Positions 1 through 6,493 of a stretch of 7,984 bases of DNA are shown one piece after another. Position numbers and translations under genes: made by a program. The stretch is from CAVPDE01 sp964580575. GTDB taxonomy: Bacteria; Desulfobacterota; DSM-4660; Desulfatiglandales; HGW-15. Within the stretch, counting starts at the first letter, position 1. Every line of letters starts with the position of its first letter. Where the stretch lies: the NCBI GenBank assembly GCA_964580575.1, contig CAZOLJ010000132.1, positions 1 through 7,984 of the forward strand. The letters run 5' to 3'. The notes below the pieces were generated by a model. That model searched no databases. It was not told the DNA's origin and saw nothing but the letters and a program-made list of their open reading frames with translations.

Positions 1-63
1 ATTAATCGAACACGGTATTATGAAGAAGAAGCAAGATTGAATGCCGAGGCGTTAGGTAATTAA
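1..63 (+). CDS. C-terminal tail of an unidentified protein (5' truncated by window)
   Basis: An open frame runs in from the left edge and ends at TAA (61-63), immediately followed by a second in-frame TAA. The 20 visible residues (ending EEEARLNAEALGN) are charged and helical-looking, as expected for the end of a real protein, and the base composition matches the small gene downstream. The family cannot be recognised from so little sequence. It lies 30 bases upstream of the next gene on the same strand, so the two could be co-transcribed. A chance open frame of this length is also possible. Confidence 0.35.
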   Translation: MNRTRYYEEEARLNAEALGN

Positions 64-93
64 TAACTGCGAAGCTCTATGAAAGAGTACCAG

Positions 94-327
94 ATGAACG
101 AGAAAAATGAAAAATCTGTGTTTGGTTTGAGGGCAGAAATTGGGGAGCTATACATGCTCGACAAAAAGGAAAGGATATTGATGAGAGAGCTCCTTAAATG
201 GATACTTACCAATACGGGTAACAGACAACTTGTGGTAAGGCGTTTTGGCGAAGAGGGTTTTAAGGTAGCCGTAAGCCTCTTGGAGAAACTGGGAGTTAAA
301 CTGAAAAAACCATCAAAGAGTGCGTAG
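94..327 (+). CDS. Small hypothetical protein, 77 residues
   Basis: I do not recognise this family. The product is small, basic at its C-terminus (KLKKPSKSA) and probably mostly helical, with a charged segment (LDKKERILMRELLKW) and a second amphipathic segment (GFKVAVSLLEKLGVKL). It has no signal peptide, membrane segment or metal-binding motif. The ATG at 94 is preferred over the in-frame ATG at 79 because a purine-rich GAAAGAG (81-87) sits six bases before it, while nothing SD-like precedes 79; starting at 79 would add five residues. The gene is AT-richer than the genes from 900 onward. It could encode a small DNA-binding or accessory-region protein, but nothing visible proves that. Confidence 0.5.
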   Translation: MNEKNEKSVFGLRAEIGELYMLDKKERILMRELLKWILTNTGNRQLVVRRFGEEGFKVAVSLLEKLGVKLKKPSKSA

Positions 328-364
328 TGTTACGGTTCTGCTTTCTGCGCCGTTTTGACTACGC
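322..364 (+). terminator. Imperfect hairpin overlapping the stop codon of the 77-residue gene
   Basis: GCGTAGT (322-328) pairs with ACTACGC (358-364), and inside it ACGG (332-335) pairs with CCGT (350-353), leaving a 14-base loop. The outer stem includes the TAG stop. No T-run follows, so it is not a classical intrinsic terminator. It may be a 3' end or mRNA-stability structure, or a chance repeat. Confidence 0.3.
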
Positions 365-918
365 CATCAAATCGCTAGCCAGACCCAGCCTCTCTCCACT
401 CCCCACTCACGATACAATTCAATGTTAATTGGGATGTCATGAGCGACCGGTTTCTTGTCTCTGCGATACTGCTGTGTGGCTAAATCCAGGCTAGCAGAAT
501 GGTGAGATGGTAAGAAGTTCCTTTTTCAGACTCCGACCACAGGAGATTGTGATATGAGGATCACCAAAAGCTGAATGCAGATGTTGTAGCTGAAAATCGC
601 GGTTTTGAGAGGGGAGCTTCTGTTCAGCAAGGGCATGAATGGCGACGCATTGCCAAGCAGCCTGATTATGCCAAAAGGATGCTGAATCGGGGAGATTTGA
701 GTAAAACGGTCCCTTACCCCACTAATACCCTCTTCAAGAATTAGGCAAGAAAGATTTCCAGATATTCCGCAACGACATAAATCCCCATATCGGACATGCA
801 GAGATGGAATAATCGAATTTCTATTCTGAATACATCGTGAACTATCGCTGACCAAGTGTGCTCCCCTGCTGGTTTTATCCACGCACTACCGGTAAGCGAT
901 GGCTTCTCCTCACTCTGT
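365..918. other. About 550 bases with no supportable gene
   Basis: Both strands have short open stretches, but none combines a start codon, a ribosome binding site and recognisable protein sequence. Two pieces look faintly protein-like. The plus frame 553-744 has charged text such as GHEWRRIAKQPDYAKRM but no start. The minus frame 525-367 contains YRRDKKPVAHDIPINIEL but also has no start. They may be worn gene remnants or coincidence. No tRNA, inverted repeat or transposase trace was seen. Confidence 0.4.
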
Positions 919-2283
919 TCACCGTCCTGCGAGTCTGATGCACCGCTGGAAGTCGAAGGCCAGAAAAGCGTCCTTGGCCTGAGTGGCGACTTGGTCCTGG
1001 GGCCCTCCGCGTTTCATAAGCCTTGCCACGGTCCGCGCAGCCTCCAGCGCCTCGGCGCGTTTCTCCGGCGTTGTGACGAGAACCCCCAGTTTGTTGCCGT
1101 CTCTCCAAAGTGGAATGACGGCGACCTTATCGTCCGCAAAGGAGTCCCCCGTTCTGTCATCGAGCCGAAACGCCGCCTGACGGAAATGTGCGGAGTTGGG
1201 GTTTGCATCCATTATCCGCACGGATCCGTAGCCTTCCGCAGCATCGGGATCGACCTTTAGCACAAGCAAACCCGCATCGGGCAGGGCGCGGTCAAAGCCC
1301 GTCGGCTGACGGCTCTCCACGAGGTAGTACTTCCCCCAGGCAAGCGGGATCTTGACTGCCAGCTTGTCGCCGCCCACGCTCAGCGGCGAGAGGAAGACCA
1401 TGGCCGTTTCACCGGGCTTCACAAAGAGGACCTGCTCCTTCGTGATCCAGCCGAGGCGGATTTTTGTGAACGACGTGAGACCCGGGGGCGGGCCTCCCCT
1501 CTCCACGAAGTGCTGGGACATGATGTCCCAGGGACCGACGTAAATGGCGTTGTGTTCAAACGCAGGGAGACCTGCCGAAGCGTCAGACTGACGCTCGAAG
1601 TCGTACAGTCAGGGCACGCGCCGCTTTCCGTCCTCGATGCCCCCCAGAGCGTGAAAGAAATCGTGGGCAAACATGCCCAGGTTGGCATTCTCAGCCCCCA
1701 CGAAGACGCCGCCGCTGAAAGTCTTGCCGCTTCGGGAGCGCACGGTCGTGAAAGCCAGCTTTCCCTTCACCCCCGTGAGCATTCCCGGGTTCGCACAGTA
1801 GCAGAGCATCCCGTATCCCTCGGCCGGCATGGTGCGCACCCCCGGGATAATGAGGATGTGGTCGTAATGGGCGAAATCGACCTCGTTCTCCAGCCCGGTC
1901 ATGGTGTCCTCGATGAGCTTTCTGACCCGTGTGCGGTCAACCTTGAAGTTGTAGGGGCTGACTTTGTATTGCGAGAGGGAATCGGGCAGGTCCACCCATG
2001 CCCGGAAGTCGGACTTGATCCATGCCTGGCCGTAGGACTGCTCCCGCACATACTGGTCCAGATCATCGACGGCCCGTTTCCGGATGTTCTGCGGAGTAAA
2101 CGAGGGTTTCGCGTCGGGGAACCGCACAGCCACCGCCAGAACCCGCAGCTCCCCCTTTGCCCGGTCCGATTGCGGCCCCAGGCCTTCATCCATCCCGAAA
2201 AAGGCTCCTGCATCCACCGCTGAAAAGACAAACAATGCCAGAACAATCCCCGCAGCCTTTGCTGCAACAGCACCCTTTATCAT
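919..2283 (-). CDS. Secreted M6-like metalloprotease, candidate selenoprotein (in-frame TGA at codon 225)
   Basis: Start: ATG at 2283, preceded on the minus strand by AGGAGA five bases away. A signal peptide follows (MIKGAVAAKAAG, hydrophobic core, cleavage near AVDAGA, about residue 25). The next part resembles M6/InhA-type peptidases: LRVLAVAVRFPD, then YVREQSYGQAWI and WVDLPDSLSQY, then YDHILIIPG, then the zinc-site region AHDFFHALGG (H207, H211, G214). After the TGA come LYDF, WDIMSQH and KIRLGWI, also typical of M6 proteins. The part after the TGA is in the same frame and continues the same domain for 229 residues, so with codon 225 decoded the protein has 454 residues. The TGA could be selenocysteine, a recent nonsense mutation or a sequencing error. 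The motif is HDxxH rather than HExxH, so catalysis is uncertain. The gene stands alone on this strand. Its role is likely extracytoplasmic; no substrate can be inferred. Confidence 0.75.
1579..1608 (-). promoter_or_regulatory. SECIS-like hairpin just after the in-frame TGA of the protease gene
   Basis: On the minus strand the TGA (1611-1609) is followed after 20 bases by a three-base loop GTC (1588-1586). The loop is closed by a perfect 7-bp stem, AGCGTCA with TGACGCT (1595-1589 and 1585-1579). Bacterial SECIS elements lie inside the coding region directly after UGA, with a short loop starting with G at roughly this distance. E. coli fdhF has a GGUC loop 18 bases after its UGA, and the core CAGTCTG here resembles CAGGTCTG there. 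The stem is visible in the sequence; its function is inference. Confidence 0.5.
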
Positions 2284-2440
2284 AGTTTCTCCTGCCTCCT
2301 CCTCCTGCTCCTGGTCCGAGAAACAGAGATTCGTCAGGGACCACGAAGAACGATCAGGGCAACGAGCGACGCATCCCATATAGCCCTGCTTCAGCGTTAC
2401 TACTCCAGTGTTACGGTAGCTATCTGTTCGCACGAAAGGT

Positions 2441-2449
2441 ATTATCACA
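2441..2449 (-). promoter_or_regulatory. Possible extended -10 promoter for the protease gene
   Basis: Read on the minus strand this is TGTGATAAT, an extended -10 (TGn then GATAAT, five of six consensus bases). No convincing -35 lies upstream. Transcription would start near 2434, leaving a leader of about 150 bases before the ATG at 2283. It is a weak call from sequence alone. Confidence 0.22.
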
Positions 2450-2457
2450 GAATCCAC

Positions 2458-2788
2458 AGATCGATTAGATCGTCGTTGTATGGATTGCCGATCTTCTCAC
2501 TGACTCGGCATGTGAATGAGGTGATGAGAAACAGCTTTTTTTCTGAAGAGCATACTTGAAGTGGCCTTTCGGGTCAAATAGAATCCCGACCACAGTATAT
2601 TAGTCTATAGCTGCAACTCGTTGGCCTAAGTTAAAGAAAATCTGGGTAGGGCTGCCCCGGGCACCCTTGCCAAGGACCAAAAGAGTTCCGCGCTTCAAGA
2701 GGCTCCAAGGGCGATTTCTCGCATCTTGAAATCGAGTCTGCCGGACTTGCGACCTTCTCAAATCCCGAATTTCCATCCTATACACTGC
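2458..2788. other. Non-coding stretch between divergent genes
   Basis: I see no gene here. Short open frames on both strands lack ribosome binding sites and show no recognisable motif. The stretch lies between the protease gene (minus) and the promoter/remnant region upstream of the CHASE2 kinase (plus), so it is the shared upstream region of two divergent units. Confidence 0.4.
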
Positions 2789-2817
2789 TTGTGTTTCGCC
2801 CTTTCATTCTCTATAAT
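2789..2817 (+). promoter_or_regulatory. sigma70-like promoter upstream of the ComEA remnant and CHASE2 kinase
   Basis: TTGTGT (2789-2794) and a perfect TATAAT (2812-2817) are separated by exactly 17 bases. The -35 matches three of six consensus bases. Transcription would start near 2824. It probably served the now-broken helix-hairpin-helix gene and may now drive the kinase gene at 3096 through a leader of about 270 bases. Confidence 0.4.
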
Positions 2818-2883
2818 CCATCCAAAATGGCAGGAGCCAGCGGTTTTCCTAACGAAGAGTATTGATTGGTCCTATGAGGATGA

Positions 2884-3024
2884 GCGCCGACTGCTGAGGC
2901 TCGCGAAACAGCCGGAAAGCAAAGAGCGAAGCGCGGTGGGTTCAGAAGCCTGGAAGAGATCATGGGGATCTCCGGCATCGGCCCGAAGTTCTATGCGAGA
3001 ATGAAACCGTATCTAACGTTGTAG
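2884..3024 (+). pseudogene. C-terminal remnant of a ComEA-like helix-hairpin-helix DNA-binding protein
   Basis: The frame ending at TAG (3022-3024) reads GGFRSLEEIMGISGIGPK followed by FYARMKPYLTL. This is the typical second half of a ComEA/competence-type HhH domain: GGF-x-S-x-EEL, a GIG hairpin, then a helix ending in KPYL. The first HhH hairpin is absent. The frame is closed by TGA codons at 2881-2883 and further upstream, has no ATG, GTG or TTG start in a sensible place, and its upstream 15 residues look unrelated. It is therefore a broken gene rather than a short intact one. Intact relatives bind DNA non-specifically in DNA uptake, or are small periplasmic HhH proteins. The family call rests on about 30 residues. 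Confidence 0.45.
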
Positions 3025-3095
3025 TCCACTCGCGTTCGCCGAGATGCCCCGCGCGGGAGTGCAGGGCCTTCACTGAAAAACAGAGAGGGTTGAAC

Positions 3096-5672
3096 ATGAG
3101 AATAAAGAAGCTCTTCCCGGACTGGCTGATCGGAATCCTCCTGACCCTTTTCTTCCTGTTCATCACCTTTACGGGGGTCCTGGATTTTCCCGGCGCCATT
3201 GAGATGAAAGCCTTTGACTTGCGAGCCAGGCTTGCGGCGCTGGAAGACAGGAATCCGGACATTGAGCTCGTCGTGATCTCCGAAGAGGACCTGTTCGAAC
3301 TCGGCCGTTTTCCCTGGCCCAGGGACATTCTCGCCCAGGGAATTCGCAACCTCTCTCTTGCAGGAGCGAAGGTGATCGCGCTCAATATTTACTTTCCTGA
3401 GCCCGAGGAGAGCTCAGGGCTCAAGACCATCCGAACCCTGAAAGAAGCGTATGAAGGGCTTGGTCTAACCCAGGACAGCGCAGCTCAGGCTTTCGGCAAG
3501 AAGCTTTCTCAGGCTGTGAGCGATCTCGACAATGATACCAAGCTCCACAAAGCCATCAAAGACACAGGCAACGTGGTTTTGCCTGTTTACTTCGACACGT
3601 TGAGCGCGGGGAGGGATACCAAGGCGCCTGAGTTCATTGTCAAACATTCCTACAAGGAAATCAAAGGCGCCCATGAGGAGTGGGCCGTGGGCTCTATCCG
3701 GTGGTTTTCAAAGCTGATGCCTCTTCTGCCTTCCTTTGCGGAGGGTGCTGCGGGCATAGGGCATAGCAACCTCTTCGCGGACGAAGACGGCGCGATTCGA
3801 AGCCAGATCCACGTGGTGGGGTATCTCAAGGACACCTATTTCCCTTCCTTTTCCATTTCAATCGCCAAAACCTTCAAAGCCCTTAAGGATGAGGATGTCC
3901 TGGTCAGACTGGGAGAAGAGATTCAGTTTGCCGTAAGCCCCTCGACGTCGATCCGGGTCCCAGTCATCGACCCTCAAATGAGAACGCTCGTTCGCTGGAA
4001 CCAGGGGCCGAGCATCGCGTTCCGCCAAACCCCATTTGTGAAAGTATACAAGAATGAAATCCAGGCCAATATCTTCCGGGACAAGATCGTGATTATCGGA
4101 CCCACGGCTCCCGGCATCGGTGACCGGTTTGTGACCCCTGTTTCCGGAGCATTGCCCGGTGTCGAGGTCGTGGCTAACGCGGTGGCCAATATACTGACCC
4201 AAAGCTTCTTCATGAGACCTTCGTGGATTGTCTTCATGGAACTGGGCATCCTGGTTCTTTTCGGATTGTTCATTTCCTTTGGGCTACCTAGGTTGAAAGC
4301 CGGAATGGGCGCGTGGACCGCGCTGATCCTTTTCCTTGCCTATGGCACGGTGGGAACCTTTCTATTTTTTAGCCAGCACATCTGGCTCAAGGTCAGCCCG
4401 CCCATGTCTCTGCTGGTCATCGGCTACATCCTGGTCATGTCCAAGAAATTTCTCATCACCGAGAAAACCAAGGAGAAAGTCGAGGCCGACTCCGTGGAGA
4501 CCAACAAGATGCTCGGTGTGTCCTTTCAGCAGCAGGGCATGCTGGATCTGGCCATGGAGAAATTCCATAAGCTTCGGATTCAAGAAGAGGGGGTCAAAGA
4601 CCTTCTGTACAATCTCGGTCTGGACTTTGAAAGGAAAAGACAGTTCTCCAAAGCCCTATCCACTTACAAGCGTATCATCGAGGACGGGAAAAATTTCAAG
4701 GACCTGGACGAACGAATTCCCAAATTGAAAGGCGCTGAAGCCACCATGATCTTCAAGGGAGGCGGCGCTCACCCGGGTGACATCGGTGCCACCCTTGCCA
4801 ACGTGGACGTCAAGCCCACGTTGGGCCGGTACGAGATCAGCGGCGAACTGGGCCGTGGGGCCATGGGGGTTGTGTACAAGGGAGAAGACCCGAAGATTCA
4901 CAGGACCGTGGCCATCAAGACATTGCGCCTCTCGGAGTTCGAAGAGGATGTGGTGGGAGAACTCAAAGAAAGGTTTTTCCGGGAAGCGGAGTCCGCAGGC
5001 CTCCTGACCCACCCCAACATCGTGAACATCTACGACTGCGGGGAAGAACACGACCTGGCCTACATCGCCATGGAGTATCTGGAAGGAGAGGATCTCGAAA
5101 AGTTCACCACGAAAGCCTCTCTCCTCCCGATGAGGGATACCCTGTTCATTGTGGCTCAAGTGGCCGAAGCCATGGACTTCGCCCATTCCAAGGGCATCGT
5201 TCACAGGGACATCAAACCGGCCAACATCATGCGTCTCAAGGAAACCAAAGACATCAAGGTCACCGATTTCGGGATCGCTCGGATCACCACCTCTTTGAAA
5301 ACCAAAACCGGCATGGTTCTCGGCACACCCTTCTACATGTCCCCTGAGCAGGTAGCGGCCAAAAAAGTGGACGGCCGGTCGGACATTTTCTCCCTTGGCG
5401 TGGTTCTCTTCGAAATGCTGACCGGCCAAAAACCCTTTGAAGCGGACGACCTGACCTCCCTTATGTACAAAACTGTCAGAGAGCAGCACCCGGCGGCTCG
5501 ATCCATAAACACGAGAATTCCCCAGATCGTAGAAAAGATCATCGACAAGGCCATGGAAAAAGACCCGGAAAAGCGCTACCAGAAAGCCGGGCACATGGCG
5601 GAGCACTTGAGAAAAGTGATCGCCAAAATCGACGAAGCGCGGGCGAAGAAGAGGGCACCGGCCAAGGCATAA
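3096..5672 (+). CDS. CHASE2-domain receptor serine/threonine protein kinase
   Basis: An 858-residue membrane kinase. Residues 10-29 form an N-terminal membrane anchor. Residues about 35-370 are an extracytoplasmic CHASE2 sensor domain (KAFDLRARL, GRFPWPRDILAQGI, AGAKVIALNIYF, KIVIIGPTAPGIGDRF, LPGVEVVANAV). Three membrane helices follow at about 375-396, 405-426 and 432-450. Residues about 465-540 form a TPR-like helical linker with paired A/L-rich helices (GMLDLAMEKFHKL, KRQFSKALSTYKRII). The kinase domain spans about 577-845: glycine loop GRGAMGVVYKG (586-), catalytic lysine K608 in VAIK, HRDIKPANI with D705, DFG with D724, and activation-segment GTPFYMSPEQ. All key residues are present, so it should be active, phosphorylating Ser/Thr in response to an unknown signal. 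The ATG at 3096 is chosen because GAGAGGG lies six bases upstream; the in-frame TTG at 3090 overlaps that site. No PP2C phosphatase or FHA partner is adjacent. Confidence 0.93.
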   Translation: MRIKKLFPDWLIGILLTLFFLFITFTGVLDFPGAIEMKAFDLRARLAALEDRNPDIELVVISEEDLFELGRFPWPRDILAQGIRNLSLAGAKVIALNIYFPEPEESSGLKTIRTLKEAYEGLGLTQDSAAQAFGKKLSQAVSDLDNDTKLHKAIKDTGNVVLPVYFDTLSAGRDTKAPEFIVKHSYKEIKGAHEEWAVGSIRWFSKLMPLLPSFAEGAAGIGHSNLFADEDGAIRSQIHVVGYLKDTYFPSFSISIAKTFKALKDEDVLVRLGEEIQFAVSPSTSIRVPVIDPQMRTLVRWNQGPSIAFRQTPFVKVYKNEIQANIFRDKIVIIGPTAPGIGDRFVTPVSGALPGVEVVANAVANILTQSFFMRPSWIVFMELGILVLFGLFISFGLPRLKAGMGAWTALILFLAYGTVGTFLFFSQHIWLKVSPPMSLLVIGYILVMSKKFLITEKTKEKVEADSVETNKMLGVSFQQQGMLDLAMEKFHKLRIQEEGVKDLLYNLGLDFERKRQFSKALSTYKRIIEDGKNFKDLDERIPKLKGAEATMIFKGGGAHPGDIGATLANVDVKPTLGRYEISGELGRGAMGVVYKGEDPKIHRTVAIKTLRLSEFEEDVVGELKERFFREAESAGLLTHPNIVNIYDCGEEHDLAYIAMEYLEGEDLEKFTTKASLLPMRDTLFIVAQVAEAMDFAHSKGIVHRDIKPANIMRLKETKDIKVTDFGIARITTSLKTKTGMVLGTPFYMSPEQVAAKKVDGRSDIFSLGVVLFEMLTGQKPFEADDLTSLMYKTVREQHPAARSINTRIPQIVEKIIDKAMEKDPEKRYQKAGHMAEHLRKVIAKIDEARAKKRAPAKA

Positions 5673-5676
5673 GAGG

Positions 5677-5705
5677 CAACTTCTATGCGCCAAGCATAGG
5701 AGTTG
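5677..5705 (+). terminator. Strong hairpin directly after the kinase gene
   Basis: A 12-bp stem (5677-5688 with 5694-5705, one G-T pair, otherwise perfect) surrounds the loop GCCAA and starts four bases after the kinase stop codon. Its position suggests a transcription end or an mRNA 3'-protecting structure. The following TAAATCC has no T-run, so it is not a classical intrinsic terminator. Confidence 0.45.
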
Positions 5706-5778
5706 TAAATCCAAAGCACGAAATCCGAAACAACCCTTATGACCTAAAGCTTATCCGTATAGCGGGTATGCAGTTCGC

Positions 5779-5934
5779 TCACCCATATGCTAAACTACCC
5801 CGCCGCAGGAATTGGAGAAAGATGCTTTTTCCTGTGGCCTGCGGACCTACCAACACTGTCAGATCACCGAATGTAACGTCGGCACAGGCCATTTGACCTA
5901 CCCGCTCCAAGTTAAGAGAACTGATCTTGCTCAT
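5779..5934 (-). pseudogene. N-terminal fragment of a P-loop (AAA/RecF-like) ATPase, cut after Walker A
   Basis: The start is well supported: ATG at 5934, preceded on the minus strand by TGAGGAGGT, almost a perfect ribosome binding site, three bases before it. The 51 residues begin MSKISSLNLERVGQ, then TFGDLTVLVGPQATGKSIFL. GPQATGKS is a Walker A (GxxxxGKS), and the layout (beta strand, FGDLTVLVGPQ, P-loop, hydrophobic helix) is that of stand-alone AAA/RecF-like ATP-binding proteins, normally several hundred residues long. After QFLRR the text changes to GSLAYG and ends at TGA (5779-5781). No Walker B or other ATPase motif is found in any frame beyond it. The gene therefore appears truncated by a deletion with a breakpoint near 5800. 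Relatives are common in defence or mobile regions, but that context is not demonstrated here. Confidence 0.65.
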
Positions 5935-5995
5935 GGGACCTCCTCACAGGGAGAGAGGAAGAATATCCAAGAGAGGTATTTCTTCACCGGCTAAA

Positions 5996-6039
5996 CCCAG
6001 GGATTTTCTCCCCGGCGGCGATAGTGGAGCTAGCCTGGG
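5996..6039. repeat. Imperfect inverted repeat in the AAA-XRE intergenic region
   Basis: CCCAGG (5996-6001) pairs with CCTGGG (6034-6039), with an inner CTCC (6008-6011) and GGAG (6026-6029). It lies between the divergent start of the AAA fragment and the XRE gene and could form a hairpin on either transcript. It matches no riboswitch that I recognise. Confidence 0.22.
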
Positions 6040-6065
6040 GGAATAAAAAGTCCTTTAATGCATCC

Positions 6066-6104
6066 TATACCATATCTAGGTATATGTGGCTATTCTTATA
6101 CCTA
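6066..6104. promoter_or_regulatory. TATACC inverted-repeat cluster, putative operator for the XRE regulator
   Basis: Three related half-sites alternate in orientation: TATACC (6066-6071), TAGGTATA (6077-6084) and TATACCTA (6097-6104). The last two form a perfect 8-bp inverted repeat with a 12-base spacer, and the first two form a 6-bp one with a 7-base spacer. They lie in an AT-rich region about 100 bases before the XRE start and 55 bases before its likely -10. This fits an autoregulatory operator; binding is inference. Confidence 0.4.
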
Positions 6105-6157
6105 CATAATGTTATTATATGAAAATCATCTCTAAGATATTAATTAATTGACAAATA

Positions 6158-6166
6158 TGCTAAAAT
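6158..6166 (+). promoter_or_regulatory. Extended -10 promoter of the XRE gene
   Basis: TGCTAAAAT is an extended -10 (TGn plus TAAAAT, five of six). A perfect TTGACA also lies just upstream (6148-6153), but the only -10-like hexamer 17 bases from it is TAATTT, a poor match. Either arrangement would start transcription 15-30 bases before the ribosome binding site at 6190-6195. The exact promoter is unresolved. Confidence 0.35.
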
Positions 6167-6201
6167 ATAATAATTTATATTACGATTTTGGAGGAAAACC
6201 A

Positions 6202-6402
6202 TTGGTCGCTAATCGCTTAAGAGAACTGAGAGAGAATCGAATGGTTAGCAGATCCGAACTTGCCAGAAAAGCACGCATATCTGCGTTGACGGTAGCTAGA
6301 ATCGAGAAAGGTGAACCCTGCCGAAAAGACACCAAAAGAAAAATCCTTGCAGCCTTGGGTCTCACTCCTTTGGACAAGGACAAGGTTTTTCCTGAGAACT
6401 GA
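6202..6402 (+). CDS. Small XRE-family helix-turn-helix regulator
   Basis: A 66-residue DNA-binding protein made almost entirely of a Cro/CI-type helix-turn-helix. The first helix is NRLRELRENR, then SRSELARKARIS and ALTVARIEKG (residues about 15-36), which include the two HTH helices. The C-terminal segment RKILAALGLTPLDKDKVFP is one I associate with small XRE proteins from deltaproteobacteria. The start is TTG at 6202, because GGAGGA (6190-6195) lies six bases upstream. An in-frame TTG at 6148 overlaps the TTGACA promoter hexamer and has no ribosome binding site. It likely acts as a cytoplasmic repressor and may control itself through the TATACC repeats upstream. No toxin or phage partner is adjacent. 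Confidence 0.85.
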   Translation: MVANRLRELRENRMVSRSELARKARISALTVARIEKGEPCRKDTKRKILAALGLTPLDKDKVFPEN

Positions 6403-6403
6403 C

Positions 6404-6429
6404 CTCTTAGGGGGTTAAACTCCTAGGAG
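6404..6429 (+). terminator. Hairpin after the XRE gene
   Basis: CTCTTAGGGG (6404-6413) pairs with CTCCTAGGAG (6420-6429), ten pairs including two G-T, around the loop GTTAAA. It starts one base after the TGA stop of the XRE gene. No T-run follows, so termination is only suggested by position. The right arm is itself a 10-base palindrome and could alternatively be a protein-binding site. Confidence 0.35.
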
Positions 6430-6493
6430 ATCATTCTGGAGTGCCCGTGATTTCCCCTGTGCTTGCCTGCGATGAGCGCCTCGAACCTGTCGA

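Noticed and set aside
367..882. Minus-strand frame interrupted by TGA at 526-528, considered as a second selenoprotein
   Set aside because: The 118 residues before the TGA look like random translation, and no recognisable domain spans the TGA, so recoding is not supported.
919..1611. Treating the protease as two separate genes or a simple nonsense pseudogene
   Set aside because: Both parts are in the same frame and together make one M6-like domain, with no start signal for the second part near the TGA. A nonsense mutation remains possible, but the hairpin after the TGA favours recoding.
1510..2223. Long plus-strand open frame opposite the protease gene
   Set aside because: It is an antisense shadow of the GC-rich protease gene, with no ribosome binding site or recognisable motif.
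2284..2457. Upstream extension of the protease frame to an ATG at 2457
   Set aside because: The extra 58 residues look non-coding, while the ATG at 2283 has a ribosome binding site and begins a clear signal peptide.
2600..2785. 61-residue minus-strand open frame
   Set aside because: No ribosome binding site, no recognisable motif and no conserved context; it is likely chance.
4656..5714. 352-residue minus-strand open frame opposite the kinase
   Set aside because: It is rich in His, Phe, Val and Gly in a pattern expected from reading a kinase gene backwards, with no domain and no ribosome binding site.
5812..5994. 60-residue plus-strand open frame
   Set aside because: It is antisense to the ATPase fragment, which has a Walker A motif and a near-perfect ribosome binding site on the other strand.
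6148..6201. TTG at 6148 as start of the XRE gene
   Set aside because: It coincides with a TTGACA promoter hexamer and lacks a ribosome binding site; the TTG at 6202 has GGAGGA at the right distance and starts the domain properly.
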